A stretch of 64,000 nt of DNA from Chryseomicrobium excrementi (GTDB lineage Bacteria > Bacillota > Bacilli > Bacillales_A > Planococcaceae). Under the pieces are notes generated by a model that was not told where the DNA came from, ran no database searches, and saw only the letters and a list, made by a program, of their open reading frames with translations. The stretch is from assembly GCF_002798305.1 (NCBI RefSeq), contig NZ_PCGR01000002.1, positions 606,034 to 670,033 of the forward strand, read 5' to 3'. Below, in pieces: positions 34,817 to 43,421 of the stretch (position 1 is the stretch's first letter; every line of letters starts with the position of its first letter). The position numbers and the translations under genes are program-made.

Positions 34817-35920
34817 ATGACGCGTCTTCAACTGGATCTTCAATTTTTCTCCGGCGAAAAGACCGAGAAAGCAACCCCTCAAAAACGTCAGGAGTCACGT
34901 AAAAAAGGAGAAGTAGCGAAATCCCAAGAAGTTCCTTCCGCCTTTATTTTATTTGGAGCCGTTTTGGCTCTCTATTTCTTAGGGGAGTGGTACTTAGAAC
35001 GGCTGTTGAACTTGTTTCAGTTTGCTTTTCAAGAATTGTTCTCCTCCACATTGACTGTGCAGAATGTTCCGGAACTCGTGAACGAACTGATTCTAGAAGT
35101 AGTCCTGTTGGCAGCACCTATTTTTGTCATCGCGGTTGTTTTTGGAATTGGAGGCACATTCGTTCAAATCGGTTTTTTATTTGCTCCAGAAGCTGTGATG
35201 GCAAAGCTTAGCCGGATCAACCCTTTAAGTGGGGCAAAGAAAATCTTTTCCTTACGAGCACTTGTCGAACTGGTGAAGTCGATTTTAAAGGTAGCTGTTA
35301 TTGGAAGTGCGGCGGGTCTCATTCTATGGTCCAATCGAGACGCACTCATGGGCTTGTCTCATTTGCCTATTCGACAAGCTACAGCTGTAATAGGTCAATT
35401 GACGTTTCAGTTGATTGTGACGGTCTCCATCATTCTAGTCGTGTTAGCCATTGCGGATTATATGTATCAGAAATACGAGTTTGAAAAGCAAATCCGCATG
35501 TCCAAACAAGATTTGAAAGACGAATACAAAAAAACAGAGGGAGATCCTCTGATTAAATCTAAAATTAAAGAGAAGCAAAGACAGATGAGCTTGAACCGGA
35601 TGATTCAAGATTTGCCTCGAGCAGATGTGTTGATTACGAATCCGACGCATTTTGCTGTGGCACTTGCATACGACAGTGAGACCATGGATGCTCCGACGGT
35701 CATCGCTCTCGGTCAAGATTTTCAGGCACTGAAGCTTCGTGAAAAAGCAAAAGAGTTCCGGATTACGATTGTCGAAAACAAGCCACTTGCTCGGGCATTA
35801 TATGCACAAACAGAGATTGGTGACCCAGTGCCGGAAGAATTGTTCGGTGCAGTCGCTGAAATTTTGGCGTATGTGTACCGAATTAATGGGAAACTGAAGG
35901 GAGGAAGATCCACATCATGA
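34817..35920 (+). CDS. flhB: Flagellar export switch protein FlhB
   Basis: 367 residues. The N-terminal EKTEKATPQKRQESRKKGEV, four membrane helices, and a cytoplasmic part with the self-cleavage site NPTH (within ITNPTHFAVALAY, near residue 272) are present. It changes export from rod/hook to filament substrates. Overlaps flhA by four bases. Confidence 0.97.
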   Translation: MTRLQLDLQFFSGEKTEKATPQKRQESRKKGEVAKSQEVPSAFILFGAVLALYFLGEWYLERLLNLFQFAFQELFSSTLTVQNVPELVNELILEVVLLAAPIFVIAVVFGIGGTFVQIGFLFAPEAVMAKLSRINPLSGAKKIFSLRALVELVKSILKVAVIGSAAGLILWSNRDALMGLSHLPIRQATAVIGQLTFQLIVTVSIILVVLAIADYMYQKYEFEKQIRMSKQDLKDEYKKTEGDPLIKSKIKEKQRQMSLNRMIQDLPRADVLITNPTHFAVALAYDSETMDAPTVIALGQDFQALKLREKAKEFRITIVENKPLARALYAQTEIGDPVPEELFGAVAEILAYVYRINGKLKGGRSTS

Positions 35921-37965
35921 AAATCCGCGATTTTGCTATCTTAGTTTCTGTCATCATGATTGTGGTCATGATGGTCATCCCGCTCCCACCACTATTACTA
36001 GACTTTTTAATCATGATTAACTTGAGCTTGTCTATCACGATTTTATTAGTAGCTATGAACACAAAAGAACCTCTACAGTTCTCAATTTTCCCGACACTTT
36101 TATTACTAACCACTCTTTTCCGTCTTGCACTCAATGTCTCGACGACACGTTCCATATTAGCCGAGCGAACAGGTGGTCAAGTCATTGAGACTTTCGGAAA
36201 CTTCGTAGTCGGAGGCAGTGCGGTCATCGGGATCTTGGTGTTCCTCATCTTGGTTATCATCCAATTCCTCGTCATTACAAAAGGTTCGGAGCGTGTAGCT
36301 GAAGTGGCAGCCCGTTTCACTTTGGACTCGATGCCAGGAAAACAGATGAGTATCGATGCAGACCTTGGTGCAGGCATGATCAGTGACCAAGAAGCCCGGA
36401 GCCGCCGTGAAAAAATTAGTCAAGAAGCGGACTTTTACGGTGCAATGGACGGGGCGAGTAAATTCGTCAAAGGAGATGCTATTGCCGGAATCGTCATCAC
36501 CCTCATTAACATCATCGGGGGCTTTATTATCGGAATGCTCGTCCATGGAATGGGCGTAGCCGATGCAGCAAATACATATACCATCTTGTCAATTGGAGAC
36601 GGACTCGTCAGTCAAATTCCAGCGCTCTTAATTTCAACGGCGATGGGGATCATCGTGACTCGGGCTGCTTCAGATGGCAACTTAGGCTCCGACATTACAA
36701 AGCAATTATTTGCTTACCCGAAAATGCTTTATGTTGTAGCTGGAACCCTCTTTATGATCGGGGTGTTCACACCGATCAGTAAATGGCTCATTCTGCCCGT
36801 TGCATTTGGAATGGCCGCTCTTGGGTATCTCTTACAGCGAAACCTAACACGTCAAGAACAAGCAGAGGTTATCGAGACACCAGAACAACAGGATATCGAT
36901 GCGATGAAGAGCCCTGAAAGTGTACTTGATCTTCTACATGTGGATGCTATTGAATTTGAGTTCGGTTACGCTCTCATCCCTCTAGCTGATAAAAAGCAAG
37001 GGGGCGATCTGCTGGATCGCGTCATTATGATTCGTCGCCAATGTGCCCTAGAACTTGGTCTTGTGGTACCGGTCATCCGCATTCGAGACAACGTCCAGCT
37101 TGGACCGCAAGAGTACTGTATCAAGATCAAAGGGAACGAAGTAGCTCGTGGTCAGTTGATGATTGACCATTATCTGGCTTTGAAGTCAGAAGAAGACGAC
37201 TTTATTACGGGAATCGAGACCATTGAACCTGCGTTCGGGATGCCAGCATTGTGGATTGATGAGCTGACGAAAGAAGAAGCGGAGCTCTACGGCTATGTCA
37301 TTATTGATCCGCCTTCTGTCGTATCGACGCATCTGACAGAAGTCATCAAGCGTCACGCTCATGAGTTAATAGGACGAGAAGAGGTCAAAGGGCTGATTGA
37401 TCACTTGCGCGAGACCTCTCCAGCAGTCGTGGAAGAATTGATTCCGCAGCAATTGACTCTAGGTGAGGTGCAAAAAGTGCTTGCCAAGCTGTTGAAAGAG
37501 AAAGTGTCTATTCGTAATTTAACGACTATCTTAGAAACACTTGCTGACTACGCAGTCGCTACAAAAGATACCGATGTGCTGACAGAGTATGTGCGTCAAG
37601 CTTTGTCTCGTCAAATTACACAACAATTCTCTCCAGCAGGAGAAGCACTGAAAGTGATAACTGTTGGAGCATCTATAGAAAAGAGATTTGCCAATGCCAT
37701 TCAACGGACCGAACAAGGCAGTTTCTTGTCTCTCGATCCGGAATCTACACAACAGATCTATGAAGCATTAGTTGAACAAGTGCAGCGAGTGCAGCAACAA
37801 GGGATCCAACCAGTCCTGCTGACAACACCAGGTATCCGAGTTTACATGCGCCAGTTCTTAGAGCGCTTTTCTGCGGATATCGCCGTATTATCCTATAACG
37901 AATTAGAACCCCAACTCGAGGTGCAGAGTATTGGTGTGATTCAGTGGAGTGGAGTGAATGTCTAA
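35917..37965 (+). CDS. flhA: Flagellar export gate protein FlhA
   Basis: 682 residues. The N-terminal half has eight membrane helices and the FHIPEP region (AEVAARFTLDSMPGKQMSID, DADLGAG, REKISQEADFYGAMDGASKF); the C-terminal half is the cytoplasmic docking ring for chaperone-substrate complexes. Length and motifs are normal for the family. Confidence 0.97.
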   Translation: MKIRDFAILVSVIMIVVMMVIPLPPLLLDFLIMINLSLSITILLVAMNTKEPLQFSIFPTLLLLTTLFRLALNVSTTRSILAERTGGQVIETFGNFVVGGSAVIGILVFLILVIIQFLVITKGSERVAEVAARFTLDSMPGKQMSIDADLGAGMISDQEARSRREKISQEADFYGAMDGASKFVKGDAIAGIVITLINIIGGFIIGMLVHGMGVADAANTYTILSIGDGLVSQIPALLISTAMGIIVTRAASDGNLGSDITKQLFAYPKMLYVVAGTLFMIGVFTPISKWLILPVAFGMAALGYLLQRNLTRQEQAEVIETPEQQDIDAMKSPESVLDLLHVDAIEFEFGYALIPLADKKQGGDLLDRVIMIRRQCALELGLVVPVIRIRDNVQLGPQEYCIKIKGNEVARGQLMIDHYLALKSEEDDFITGIETIEPAFGMPALWIDELTKEEAELYGYVIIDPPSVVSTHLTEVIKRHAHELIGREEVKGLIDHLRETSPAVVEELIPQQLTLGEVQKVLAKLLKEKVSIRNLTTILETLADYAVATKDTDVLTEYVRQALSRQITQQFSPAGEALKVITVGASIEKRFANAIQRTEQGSFLSLDPESTQQIYEALVEQVQRVQQQGIQPVLLTTPGIRVYMRQFLERFSADIAVLSYNELEPQLEVQSIGVIQWSGVNV

Positions 37966-37966
37966 C

Positions 37967-39043
37967 ATGAAAATGAAAACCTATCGTGCAGCGACACTCG
38001 ACGATGCATTAAACCAAGTGCGTACAGAGTTAGGGTCCGATGCCGTCATCCTGCATACCAAGCAACTGCCTGTGCCTGCCATTTTGCGTCTCTTCAAAAA
38101 ACCACAACTTGAAGTGGTTGCCGCGTTGTCTCCAAAGCAAGAAGAGAATCCACTCGTTTCTGAGCAGCAGAGGAATGAAGAGCTTGTGCCTGCTCGCGAT
38201 TTGCGCTACGACAAAGTGCTCGTTGAAATGCGGGAATTGAAGCAGCTCATTTATGAAGAAACGAAAGCCCCGAAACTGCCAAAACTGCTTGGGGAATTTG
38301 ATGCGGACTTAAAGCAGCAAGGTGTCCACGCGGAAGCCAGACACAGTTTGACATCTGCTATCCAAAAGATACAAGGAAACAAGCGAGTGACAGCGAGTGC
38401 TTTAATGACTAGCGCAGCTCTTGCATTTGATCAACTTGCCATTCCCGAGCCGAAGTTGAGTCGCATCCTATGTTTTGCGGGACCTACTGGCGTTGGGAAA
38501 ACGACGACACTTGCCAAATGGGCAACTGATGAGATGATCAACAACGCTAAAAAAGTAGGGTTTATTACAACGGATACGTTTCGTATCGGAGCTGTTGAAC
38601 AGTTGCGGACCTATGCTTCGATTTTAAAAGCGCCTTTTGAGGTGGTCACGCAGCTAGATGAAATCGAAGTGGCACTTGAAAAGTTAAAAGATTGTGATCG
38701 TATCTACATTGACACAGCAGGGCGCAATTACCAGCAACAACAATTTGTTGAGGAAGTGACTCGCATCAGTGGCCATGAGGAGTGCACAGTGCAATTGGTC
38801 CTGTCGTTGTCGACAAATTATGCCGACAGCGAGAGACTTCTTGAAGCTTTTGAACAGGTAGGGATTGCAAATTTGGTAGTGACAAAGCTAGACGAGACGT
38901 CACAAGCAGGAACCTTATTGAATTTGCTGCATGACTATCCGTATCCTATTGCCTATGTGACAACTGGACAGCATGTTCCACAAGACATCAAGCGATTCGA
39001 TTCCTCTCTATTGCGCCAAGTGTTTTTAGGGGAGGCCAACTAG
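37967..39043 (+). CDS. flhF: Flagellar SRP-like GTPase FlhF
   Basis: 358 residues. MKMKTYRAATLDDALNQV at the N-terminus, then the SRP GTPase domain: GPTGVGKTTTLAKWA (P-loop), TTDTFRIGAVEQLRTYA, IYIDTAGRN and VTKLDETSQAGTLLN. It sets flagellar position and number with FlhG. ATG 37967 gives the family N-terminus; ATG 37958 would add three residues and overlaps flhA either way close by. Confidence 0.94.
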   Translation: MKMKTYRAATLDDALNQVRTELGSDAVILHTKQLPVPAILRLFKKPQLEVVAALSPKQEENPLVSEQQRNEELVPARDLRYDKVLVEMRELKQLIYEETKAPKLPKLLGEFDADLKQQGVHAEARHSLTSAIQKIQGNKRVTASALMTSAALAFDQLAIPEPKLSRILCFAGPTGVGKTTTLAKWATDEMINNAKKVGFITTDTFRIGAVEQLRTYASILKAPFEVVTQLDEIEVALEKLKDCDRIYIDTAGRNYQQQQFVEEVTRISGHEECTVQLVLSLSTNYADSERLLEAFEQVGIANLVVTKLDETSQAGTLLNLLHDYPYPIAYVTTGQHVPQDIKRFDSSLLRQVFLGEAN

Positions 39044-39044
39044 A

Positions 39045-39899
39045 GTGGATCAAGCCCATCAACTTCGAGCCTTAATGCAAGAACCAAAAATCTCTGCAGC
39101 CCGTTATTCACGAATGGTTGCAGTGGCAAGTGGAAAAGGTGGAGTCGGAAAATCTACCTTGACGTTAAACCTTGGCATTGCGCTAGCTAAACTTGGGAAG
39201 CGAGTTGCGATTTTAGATCTTGATTTTGGGTTCGGTAATTTAGAGACGCTGCTTGGTGCAAATGCCACATATTCCATAGCGGATGTCAAAGCGGGGACCG
39301 TGTCCATCGAACAAGCGATGATTCAGGGGCCACATGGTCTACGAGTGTTGGCAGGAGGTAGTGGCTTTACGGAGATGCTGCAGTGGGGACCGCAAGAGTT
39401 AAGCCACTTCTTCGATGCTATGGACGAACTTGAAGCTAGCTTTGACTGGATCTTTCTTGATACGGGAGCTGGTCTGACACAAGTTCAACTGGCCTTTTTG
39501 AAAGCCGCTAAAGATACACTTATTGTGACAACCCCGGAACCGACAGCACTCACTGACGCATACTCAATCATTAAACTGTTGCATCACCATGAACCGCAAT
39601 TTTCTTGTAGGGTGGTAATCAATCAGATTACTTCGTTGACCGAAGGGAAACAGACGGCGCATCAGTTTCAAAAAGTGTGTAAAGAGTTTTTACAAAGGGA
39701 CTTACCGGTTCTAGGATTTGTCTATAAAGACAATGACATCTCCCAAGCGATTAAATTACAAACGCCCTATTTGATGTATGCTCCGAGGAGCCAAACCTCT
39801 CGCTCGATAGAACGGCTTGCTCATCAACTGCTTGGGGAACCAGTCCACCAAACTACAGGAATCTCAGGTTTCTTTAAAAAATGGATGACAATGAACTAA
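39045..39899 (+). CDS. flhG: MinD-like ATPase FlhG
   Basis: 284 residues. Deviant Walker A GKGGVGKST near residue 30, FLDTGAGL, and C-terminal QTSRSIERLAHQLLGE. Its N-terminal QAHQLRALMQE matches the DQAxxLR motif that stimulates the FlhF GTPase. Start is GTG. It limits flagellar number and pattern. Confidence 0.94.
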   Translation: MDQAHQLRALMQEPKISAARYSRMVAVASGKGGVGKSTLTLNLGIALAKLGKRVAILDLDFGFGNLETLLGANATYSIADVKAGTVSIEQAMIQGPHGLRVLAGGSGFTEMLQWGPQELSHFFDAMDELEASFDWIFLDTGAGLTQVQLAFLKAAKDTLIVTTPEPTALTDAYSIIKLLHHHEPQFSCRVVINQITSLTEGKQTAHQFQKVCKEFLQRDLPVLGFVYKDNDISQAIKLQTPYLMYAPRSQTSRSIERLAHQLLGEPVHQTTGISGFFKKWMTMN

Positions 39900-39912
39900 G
39901 GAGGTGCAGGAC

Positions 39913-40665
39913 ATGGCGGTACAAGAGGAAACTTTGCAATTGATCGAATGGCAAGCATCTCAAGACCCGGAACTTGGCAACGTGCTCGTAGAACGGTACA
40001 TGCCTCTTGTAGACTATGTCACGCACCGAATCAGTCTTCAGGTGCCCCCGACAGTAGAACGAGATGAGATTCGAAGTTTGGCACTACACGGACTATTGGA
40101 TGCTTTGACGAAGTATGAGACTTCGTTTTCCACAAAGTTTGAGACGTATGCCACTTGGCGTATCAAAGGTGCCGTCTTAGATGGTCTTCGAAAACTGGAT
40201 TGGTTGCCTCGGGGTCTTCGAGATCAAGTGAAAAAAATTGACCGAGCCACTATCAAGCTTCAACAAATTCATCAAAGAGAAGTGACGGATGAAGAGGTGG
40301 CCGACTATTTAGAGATGCATGTTGCTGAAGTGAAACGAGTCGTTCGGCATTCTTCTCTCGCCGTAGTAAGTAGTATTCATCAAGAAACCTTTCAGGAAGC
40401 AGAGATAGATATTGAGGTTGCCATCAATCAGCCTGTTAATCCCGAGAAGACCTTGGTGCGTAGTGCCTTGTTTTCTCAAATAGAGGAATCCATTCATCGC
40501 TTGCCCGAAAAAGAAAAACTTGTCGTAGCTCTGGCCTATCAAGAAGAGATGCGCTTTACAGAAATCGCTGAAATTTTAGGAGTCAGTGTGTCACGAGTTT
40601 CCCAGTTACATTCGAAAGCGATGGCACGACTCCGACAATCAGTTTACGACGTACTCGAATATTAG
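39913..40665 (+). CDS. sigD: Flagellar sigma factor SigD (sigma-28)
   Basis: 250 residues with regions 2 (LVDYVTHRISLQVP, ALHGLLDALTKYE, FETYATWRIKGAVLDGLR), 3 (EVTDEEVADYL) and 4 (LPEKEKLVVALAYQEEM, EIAEILGVSVSRVSQLHSKA). It should read the four TAAA-N16-CCGATA promoters in this window and is held by FlgM. ATG 39913 lies at a normal distance from AAGGAGGTG. As in B. subtilis it sits at the far end of the long operon. Confidence 0.97.
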   Translation: MAVQEETLQLIEWQASQDPELGNVLVERYMPLVDYVTHRISLQVPPTVERDEIRSLALHGLLDALTKYETSFSTKFETYATWRIKGAVLDGLRKLDWLPRGLRDQVKKIDRATIKLQQIHQREVTDEEVADYLEMHVAEVKRVVRHSSLAVVSSIHQETFQEAEIDIEVAINQPVNPEKTLVRSALFSQIEESIHRLPEKEKLVVALAYQEEMRFTEIAEILGVSVSRVSQLHSKAMARLRQSVYDVLEY

Positions 40666-40677
40666 GAGAGACTAGTT

Positions 40678-41115
40678 ATGGAACCTATCTGGATGCTTGC
40701 CATCATCGCTCTTTCCGCTACTACTGCTTATTTAGTTGTGCAGGTGAAGAAAATGCAGCGCTATCAAATCGAGCTAGAACAGCAACTAGCCCTATATATA
40801 GAAGCAATGGATGAAAAAAATGCAGACTTGTTGGCAACTGTGGAAGCCTTGGTTGCTCCTCGTAGTGAGTCACTGACCAGTCTCCAAAAGTTTGAAGTTC
40901 AGGAAAAGTCGCGTCCTTTAGAGCATGTTACAAAAACTGAACAAGCTGATTCTCAAGTTGTTTCAATTTCTGAGCCCACTAATGAGGTCATCGACCAGAT
41001 TTTTACTATGGATCAGCAAGGTCAATCAGCAGCAGTAATAGCCGAACAGCTAGGACGCCCACAGAGCGAAATCAACTTATTGATCTACATGGCTCGAAAG
41101 GAAAGACGCTCATGA
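40678..41115 (+). CDS. SwrB-like membrane protein
   Basis: 145 residues: one N-terminal membrane helix (WMLAIIALSATTAYLVVQ), a charged linker, and a C-terminal helix-turn-helix-like segment IFTMDQQGQSAAVIAEQLG...EINLLIYMARK. This architecture and its place after sigD match SwrB, which in B. subtilis promotes completion of the export apparatus. Overall similarity is low in this family, so the symbol is withheld. Confidence 0.65.
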   Translation: MEPIWMLAIIALSATTAYLVVQVKKMQRYQIELEQQLALYIEAMDEKNADLLATVEALVAPRSESLTSLQKFEVQEKSRPLEHVTKTEQADSQVVSISEPTNEVIDQIFTMDQQGQSAAVIAEQLGRPQSEINLLIYMARKERRS

Positions 41116-41540
41116 AAGTACAACCATTTCAAACATCTCGTCTAGTAGCTCCTGACCCTTCCCGAACCTCGCAACTAGCTAGTACAAAATTTGGTACTCT
41201 TTTAGCTGTCAAACAGACGAAACAATCTGAAAACCTTCTTGACAGGTTGTTTGAAGAGTTGGATAATTGTGGTAGTCAATTTGCGGAATCCAAGACGATG
41301 GAGGCTTTCTATCGGTACAAACAAGCTGTGAAACAAGTGGTAGAAGAACTTTCACATCAGGCCTATTCGGTAGTAGAGCAAAGCAGTCTGCGCAACGGAA
41401 ATCAGCAGCAGATTGTGCGGATCGTAGATGCCAAGCTTGTGGAGATGTATCAAAAGGTTTTAACAAATGAGGCAACGCATCTAGAGATGCTGGCTTTAAT
41501 AGGCGAATTAAAAGGGATATTAGTAGATAGGAGAGGGTAG
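41112..41540 (+). CDS. YaaR-family (DUF327) protein
   Basis: 142 residues. LFEELDNCGSQFAESKTMEA, YRYKQAVKQVVEEL, and the ending MLALIGELKGILVD fit the DUF327/YaaR family of unknown function, seen in Bacillus elsewhere in the genome. Its place inside a flagellar operon, overlapping the previous gene (ATGA), suggests a motility role here. Start is ATG. Confidence 0.7.
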   Translation: MKVQPFQTSRLVAPDPSRTSQLASTKFGTLLAVKQTKQSENLLDRLFEELDNCGSQFAESKTMEAFYRYKQAVKQVVEELSHQAYSVVEQSSLRNGNQQQIVRIVDAKLVEMYQKVLTNEATHLEMLALIGELKGILVDRRG

Positions 41541-41542
41541 GC

Positions 41543-41902
41543 GTGCAATCTAGAGAGAATCGCCGAGAACTGTTTCGGGTTTCATTTAGCGAAACCGTTT
41601 GGGGGAAAATGACTTTGTTAGGACAGGGTGGAGTCACTGTACGCCTAGTTGACGTAAGTTCACAAGGAGCTCTAGTAGAGAGTGACTTAGATTTCTCGAC
41701 AAAGTCGAGACTTTTTTTGGATTTTAAATTAAACTCTGTACCATTTTCCGTGCCAGGTACTGTGATTCGAAAAGTGGTTCATCCCGAGTTTACGCATTAT
41801 GGAATTCAATTCTCAGAAAACCGAGAGCAGTTCAATCAGCTGTTTCGAGAGCTGAATCGCTATGCGATTCGAAAAGCCAAGCCACATTTAGAGATGGAAT
41901 GA
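41543..41902 (+). CDS. PilZ domain protein, cyclic-di-GMP receptor
   Basis: 119 residues consisting of a PilZ domain: the N-terminal arginine motif RENRRELFR and DVSSQGALVES (D/NxSxxG motif) are both present, so c-di-GMP binding is likely. It lacks the YcgR-N domain, so it is a single-domain type. As the last gene of the flagellar block it may act as a motor brake, in line with the HD-GYP enzyme at the other end. Start GTG after GGAGAGGG. Confidence 0.88.
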   Translation: MQSRENRRELFRVSFSETVWGKMTLLGQGGVTVRLVDVSSQGALVESDLDFSTKSRLFLDFKLNSVPFSVPGTVIRKVVHPEFTHYGIQFSENREQFNQLFRELNRYAIRKAKPHLEME

Positions 41903-41910
41903 TGACTTAG

Positions 41911-41940
41911 GGCCCTTGCGGATGCAAGGGCTGTTTTTTA
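41911..41940 (+). terminator. Terminator of the long flagellar operon
   Basis: GCCCTTGC-GGAT-GCAAGGGC hairpin followed by TGT6. Confidence 0.92.
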
Positions 41941-41965
41941 TGGAGATTTTCGGTATGGATGGGAT

Positions 41966-41976
41966 GAATCGTGCCA
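41966..41976. repeat. Single copy of the ATCGTGCC repeat core
   Basis: GAATCGTGCCA is identical to the start of the first repeat unit at 1361. It stands alone after the operon terminator. Confidence 0.5.
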
Positions 41977-42000
41977 ACCTAAAAATCTTCTATAAATCAC

Positions 42001-42031
42001 TTGACCTTAACGTTACGTCAACGTTTAAACT
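42001..42031 (+). promoter_or_regulatory. MerR-type promoter with operator in a 19-bp spacer
   Basis: TTGACC (42001-42006) and TAAACT (42026-42031) are 19 bases apart, the long spacing typical of promoters activated by MerR-family proteins. The spacer holds two AACGTT palindromes (42009-42014 and 42020-42025) centred 11 bases apart. It lies just before the MerR gene, implying autoregulation. Confidence 0.7.
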
Positions 42032-42053
42032 CTGTTTAAGGAGGTGGTGAAAG

Positions 42054-42806
42054 ATGCACTACACTATCAAGCAATTAGCTGATCTATCCGGTGTCAGCAC
42101 AAGGACCCTACGGCATTATGATGCATTGGGGTTGCTTAAGCCAAGCGATTTTACAGTAGCGGGATATCGTCTGTATGGTGAGGCTGAAGTGGATCGCCTG
42201 CAACAAATTCTTTTTTATAAAGAACTAGATGTCCCTCTTCAAGAAATTGAGAAATTGCTAGAGGAGTCACAACAAGATGTGAATCGACTTGAAACACACT
42301 TACTCGCTTTGCAAGAAAAGCAGTCTCGGTTACAAGTAGTAATAGAAACGCTGACCAAAACCATAGAAGAAAAGAAAGGTGGAAGAAAAATGAGTCACTC
42401 AGAAAAATTTGAAGGATTGAAGAAGACATGGATTGAAGAAAACGAACAAAAGTATGGAAAAGAAGTGCGTGAGAAGTACGGGGATGAAGTAGTTGATTCT
42501 AGTACTGACAAAATGATGGGTCTTACAGAATCGCAATTTCAACAAATGCAGGAAACCGAAGCTACATTCATTCAAGAGTTAATGCAAGCTATGGATGAAA
42601 ACGATAGTGAGGGAGAGCATGCAAAACAAGCGGTCGAATTGCATAAGAAGTGGTTGTGCTATAGTTGGCCATCGTACTCAAAAGAAGCACATCTAGGGCT
42701 TGCTGAAATGTATGTAGCAGATCCACGGTTTACAGCCTATTATGATAAACACCGTGACGGAGCAACCCAGTTTCTACGCGATGCCATTCATTTTCATACA
42801 AAATAA
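42054..42806 (+). CDS. TipA/Mta-type MerR regulator with TipAS ligand domain
   Basis: 250 residues. N-terminal MerR helix-turn-helix (YTIKQLADLSGVSTRTLRHY), dimerising coiled coil (about 75-110), and a C-terminal TipAS domain (from MSHSEKFEGLKKTW; AVELHKKWLCYSW; LAEMYVADPRFTAYYDKH). TipAS domains bind thiopeptides or other drugs, often turning on efflux. No efflux gene is adjacent; the target may be elsewhere. An internal ATG in front of the TipAS domain could give a separate ligand-trap form, as known for TipA. AAGGAGGTGG precedes the start. Confidence 0.9.
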   Translation: MHYTIKQLADLSGVSTRTLRHYDALGLLKPSDFTVAGYRLYGEAEVDRLQQILFYKELDVPLQEIEKLLEESQQDVNRLETHLLALQEKQSRLQVVIETLTKTIEEKKGGRKMSHSEKFEGLKKTWIEENEQKYGKEVREKYGDEVVDSSTDKMMGLTESQFQQMQETEATFIQELMQAMDENDSEGEHAKQAVELHKKWLCYSWPSYSKEAHLGLAEMYVADPRFTAYYDKHRDGATQFLRDAIHFHTK

Positions 42807-42831
42807 AAAAAGGCCTCATGGGCCTTTTTAT
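42805..42831. terminator. Two-way terminator
   Basis: AAAAAGGCC-TCATG-GGCCTTTTT, symmetrical A and T runs, between convergent genes. Confidence 0.9.
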
Positions 42832-43172
42832 TATGCAGGCAAACTGCTCGGGTACGTGATTTTTAAGAAATCGTCTAAATCGTCACCTGCAAGAGAATAC
42901 AGCGACTCATACATGCCTACTTTTTTGTCTTTGTATTTAATGAGCAAAGCGCATGTCACTAGCTCAATGCGTTCTTCGTATTGGTAATTCATCGTAAAAG
43001 AGACAGAACTCAATTGTGGTTCAAGTTGATCCATCTCCATCGAAGGATAATTAATCTCAAATTGAAGAGGCTCTTCGTTTTTAAACGAGTATAAGTAATT
43101 CCAAAAACCAGAAATTGTCCTATTGATAATACCGTGTGTGTCCATCCATTCTCTCAACTCATGTGAATTCAT
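42831..43172 (-). CDS. Hypothetical protein
   Basis: 113 residues, not recognised. Rich in aromatic residues, probably a small alpha+beta protein: SGFWNYLYSFKNEEPLQF, then beta-like stretches, ending YESLYSLAGDDLDDFLKI. No signal peptide or membrane helix. The start at 43172 is chosen because GAAGGAG lies six bases upstream on the minus strand; a longer frame to 43235 has none. Monocistronic, facing the TipA gene. Confidence 0.65.
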   Translation of the reverse strand: MNSHELREWMDTHGIINRTISGFWNYLYSFKNEEPLQFEINYPSMEMDQLEPQLSSVSFTMNYQYEERIELVTCALLIKYKDKKVGMYESLYSLAGDDLDDFLKITYPSSLPA

Positions 43173-43421
43173 AAGCCGCTCCTTCCTCATGTGGAAATGA
43201 TAGATTTCCGTGACACAGGCAACGTGGTCAATCACCGAGGCTGAGAAACTGTCTTTACATGTGATTTCAGTATAATGCTTTTGTCTAACTTTGTCACTCT
43301 AGTACAAGAAAGTCTTTCGTCATCAAATCGAAATGAAACTAACATGTCAGACCTCTTGAAAATCGAGTATACTAGAGAGTGGAGCAAGACATGAACGTAT
43401 GAATTCGATAAAAGGATGAGA

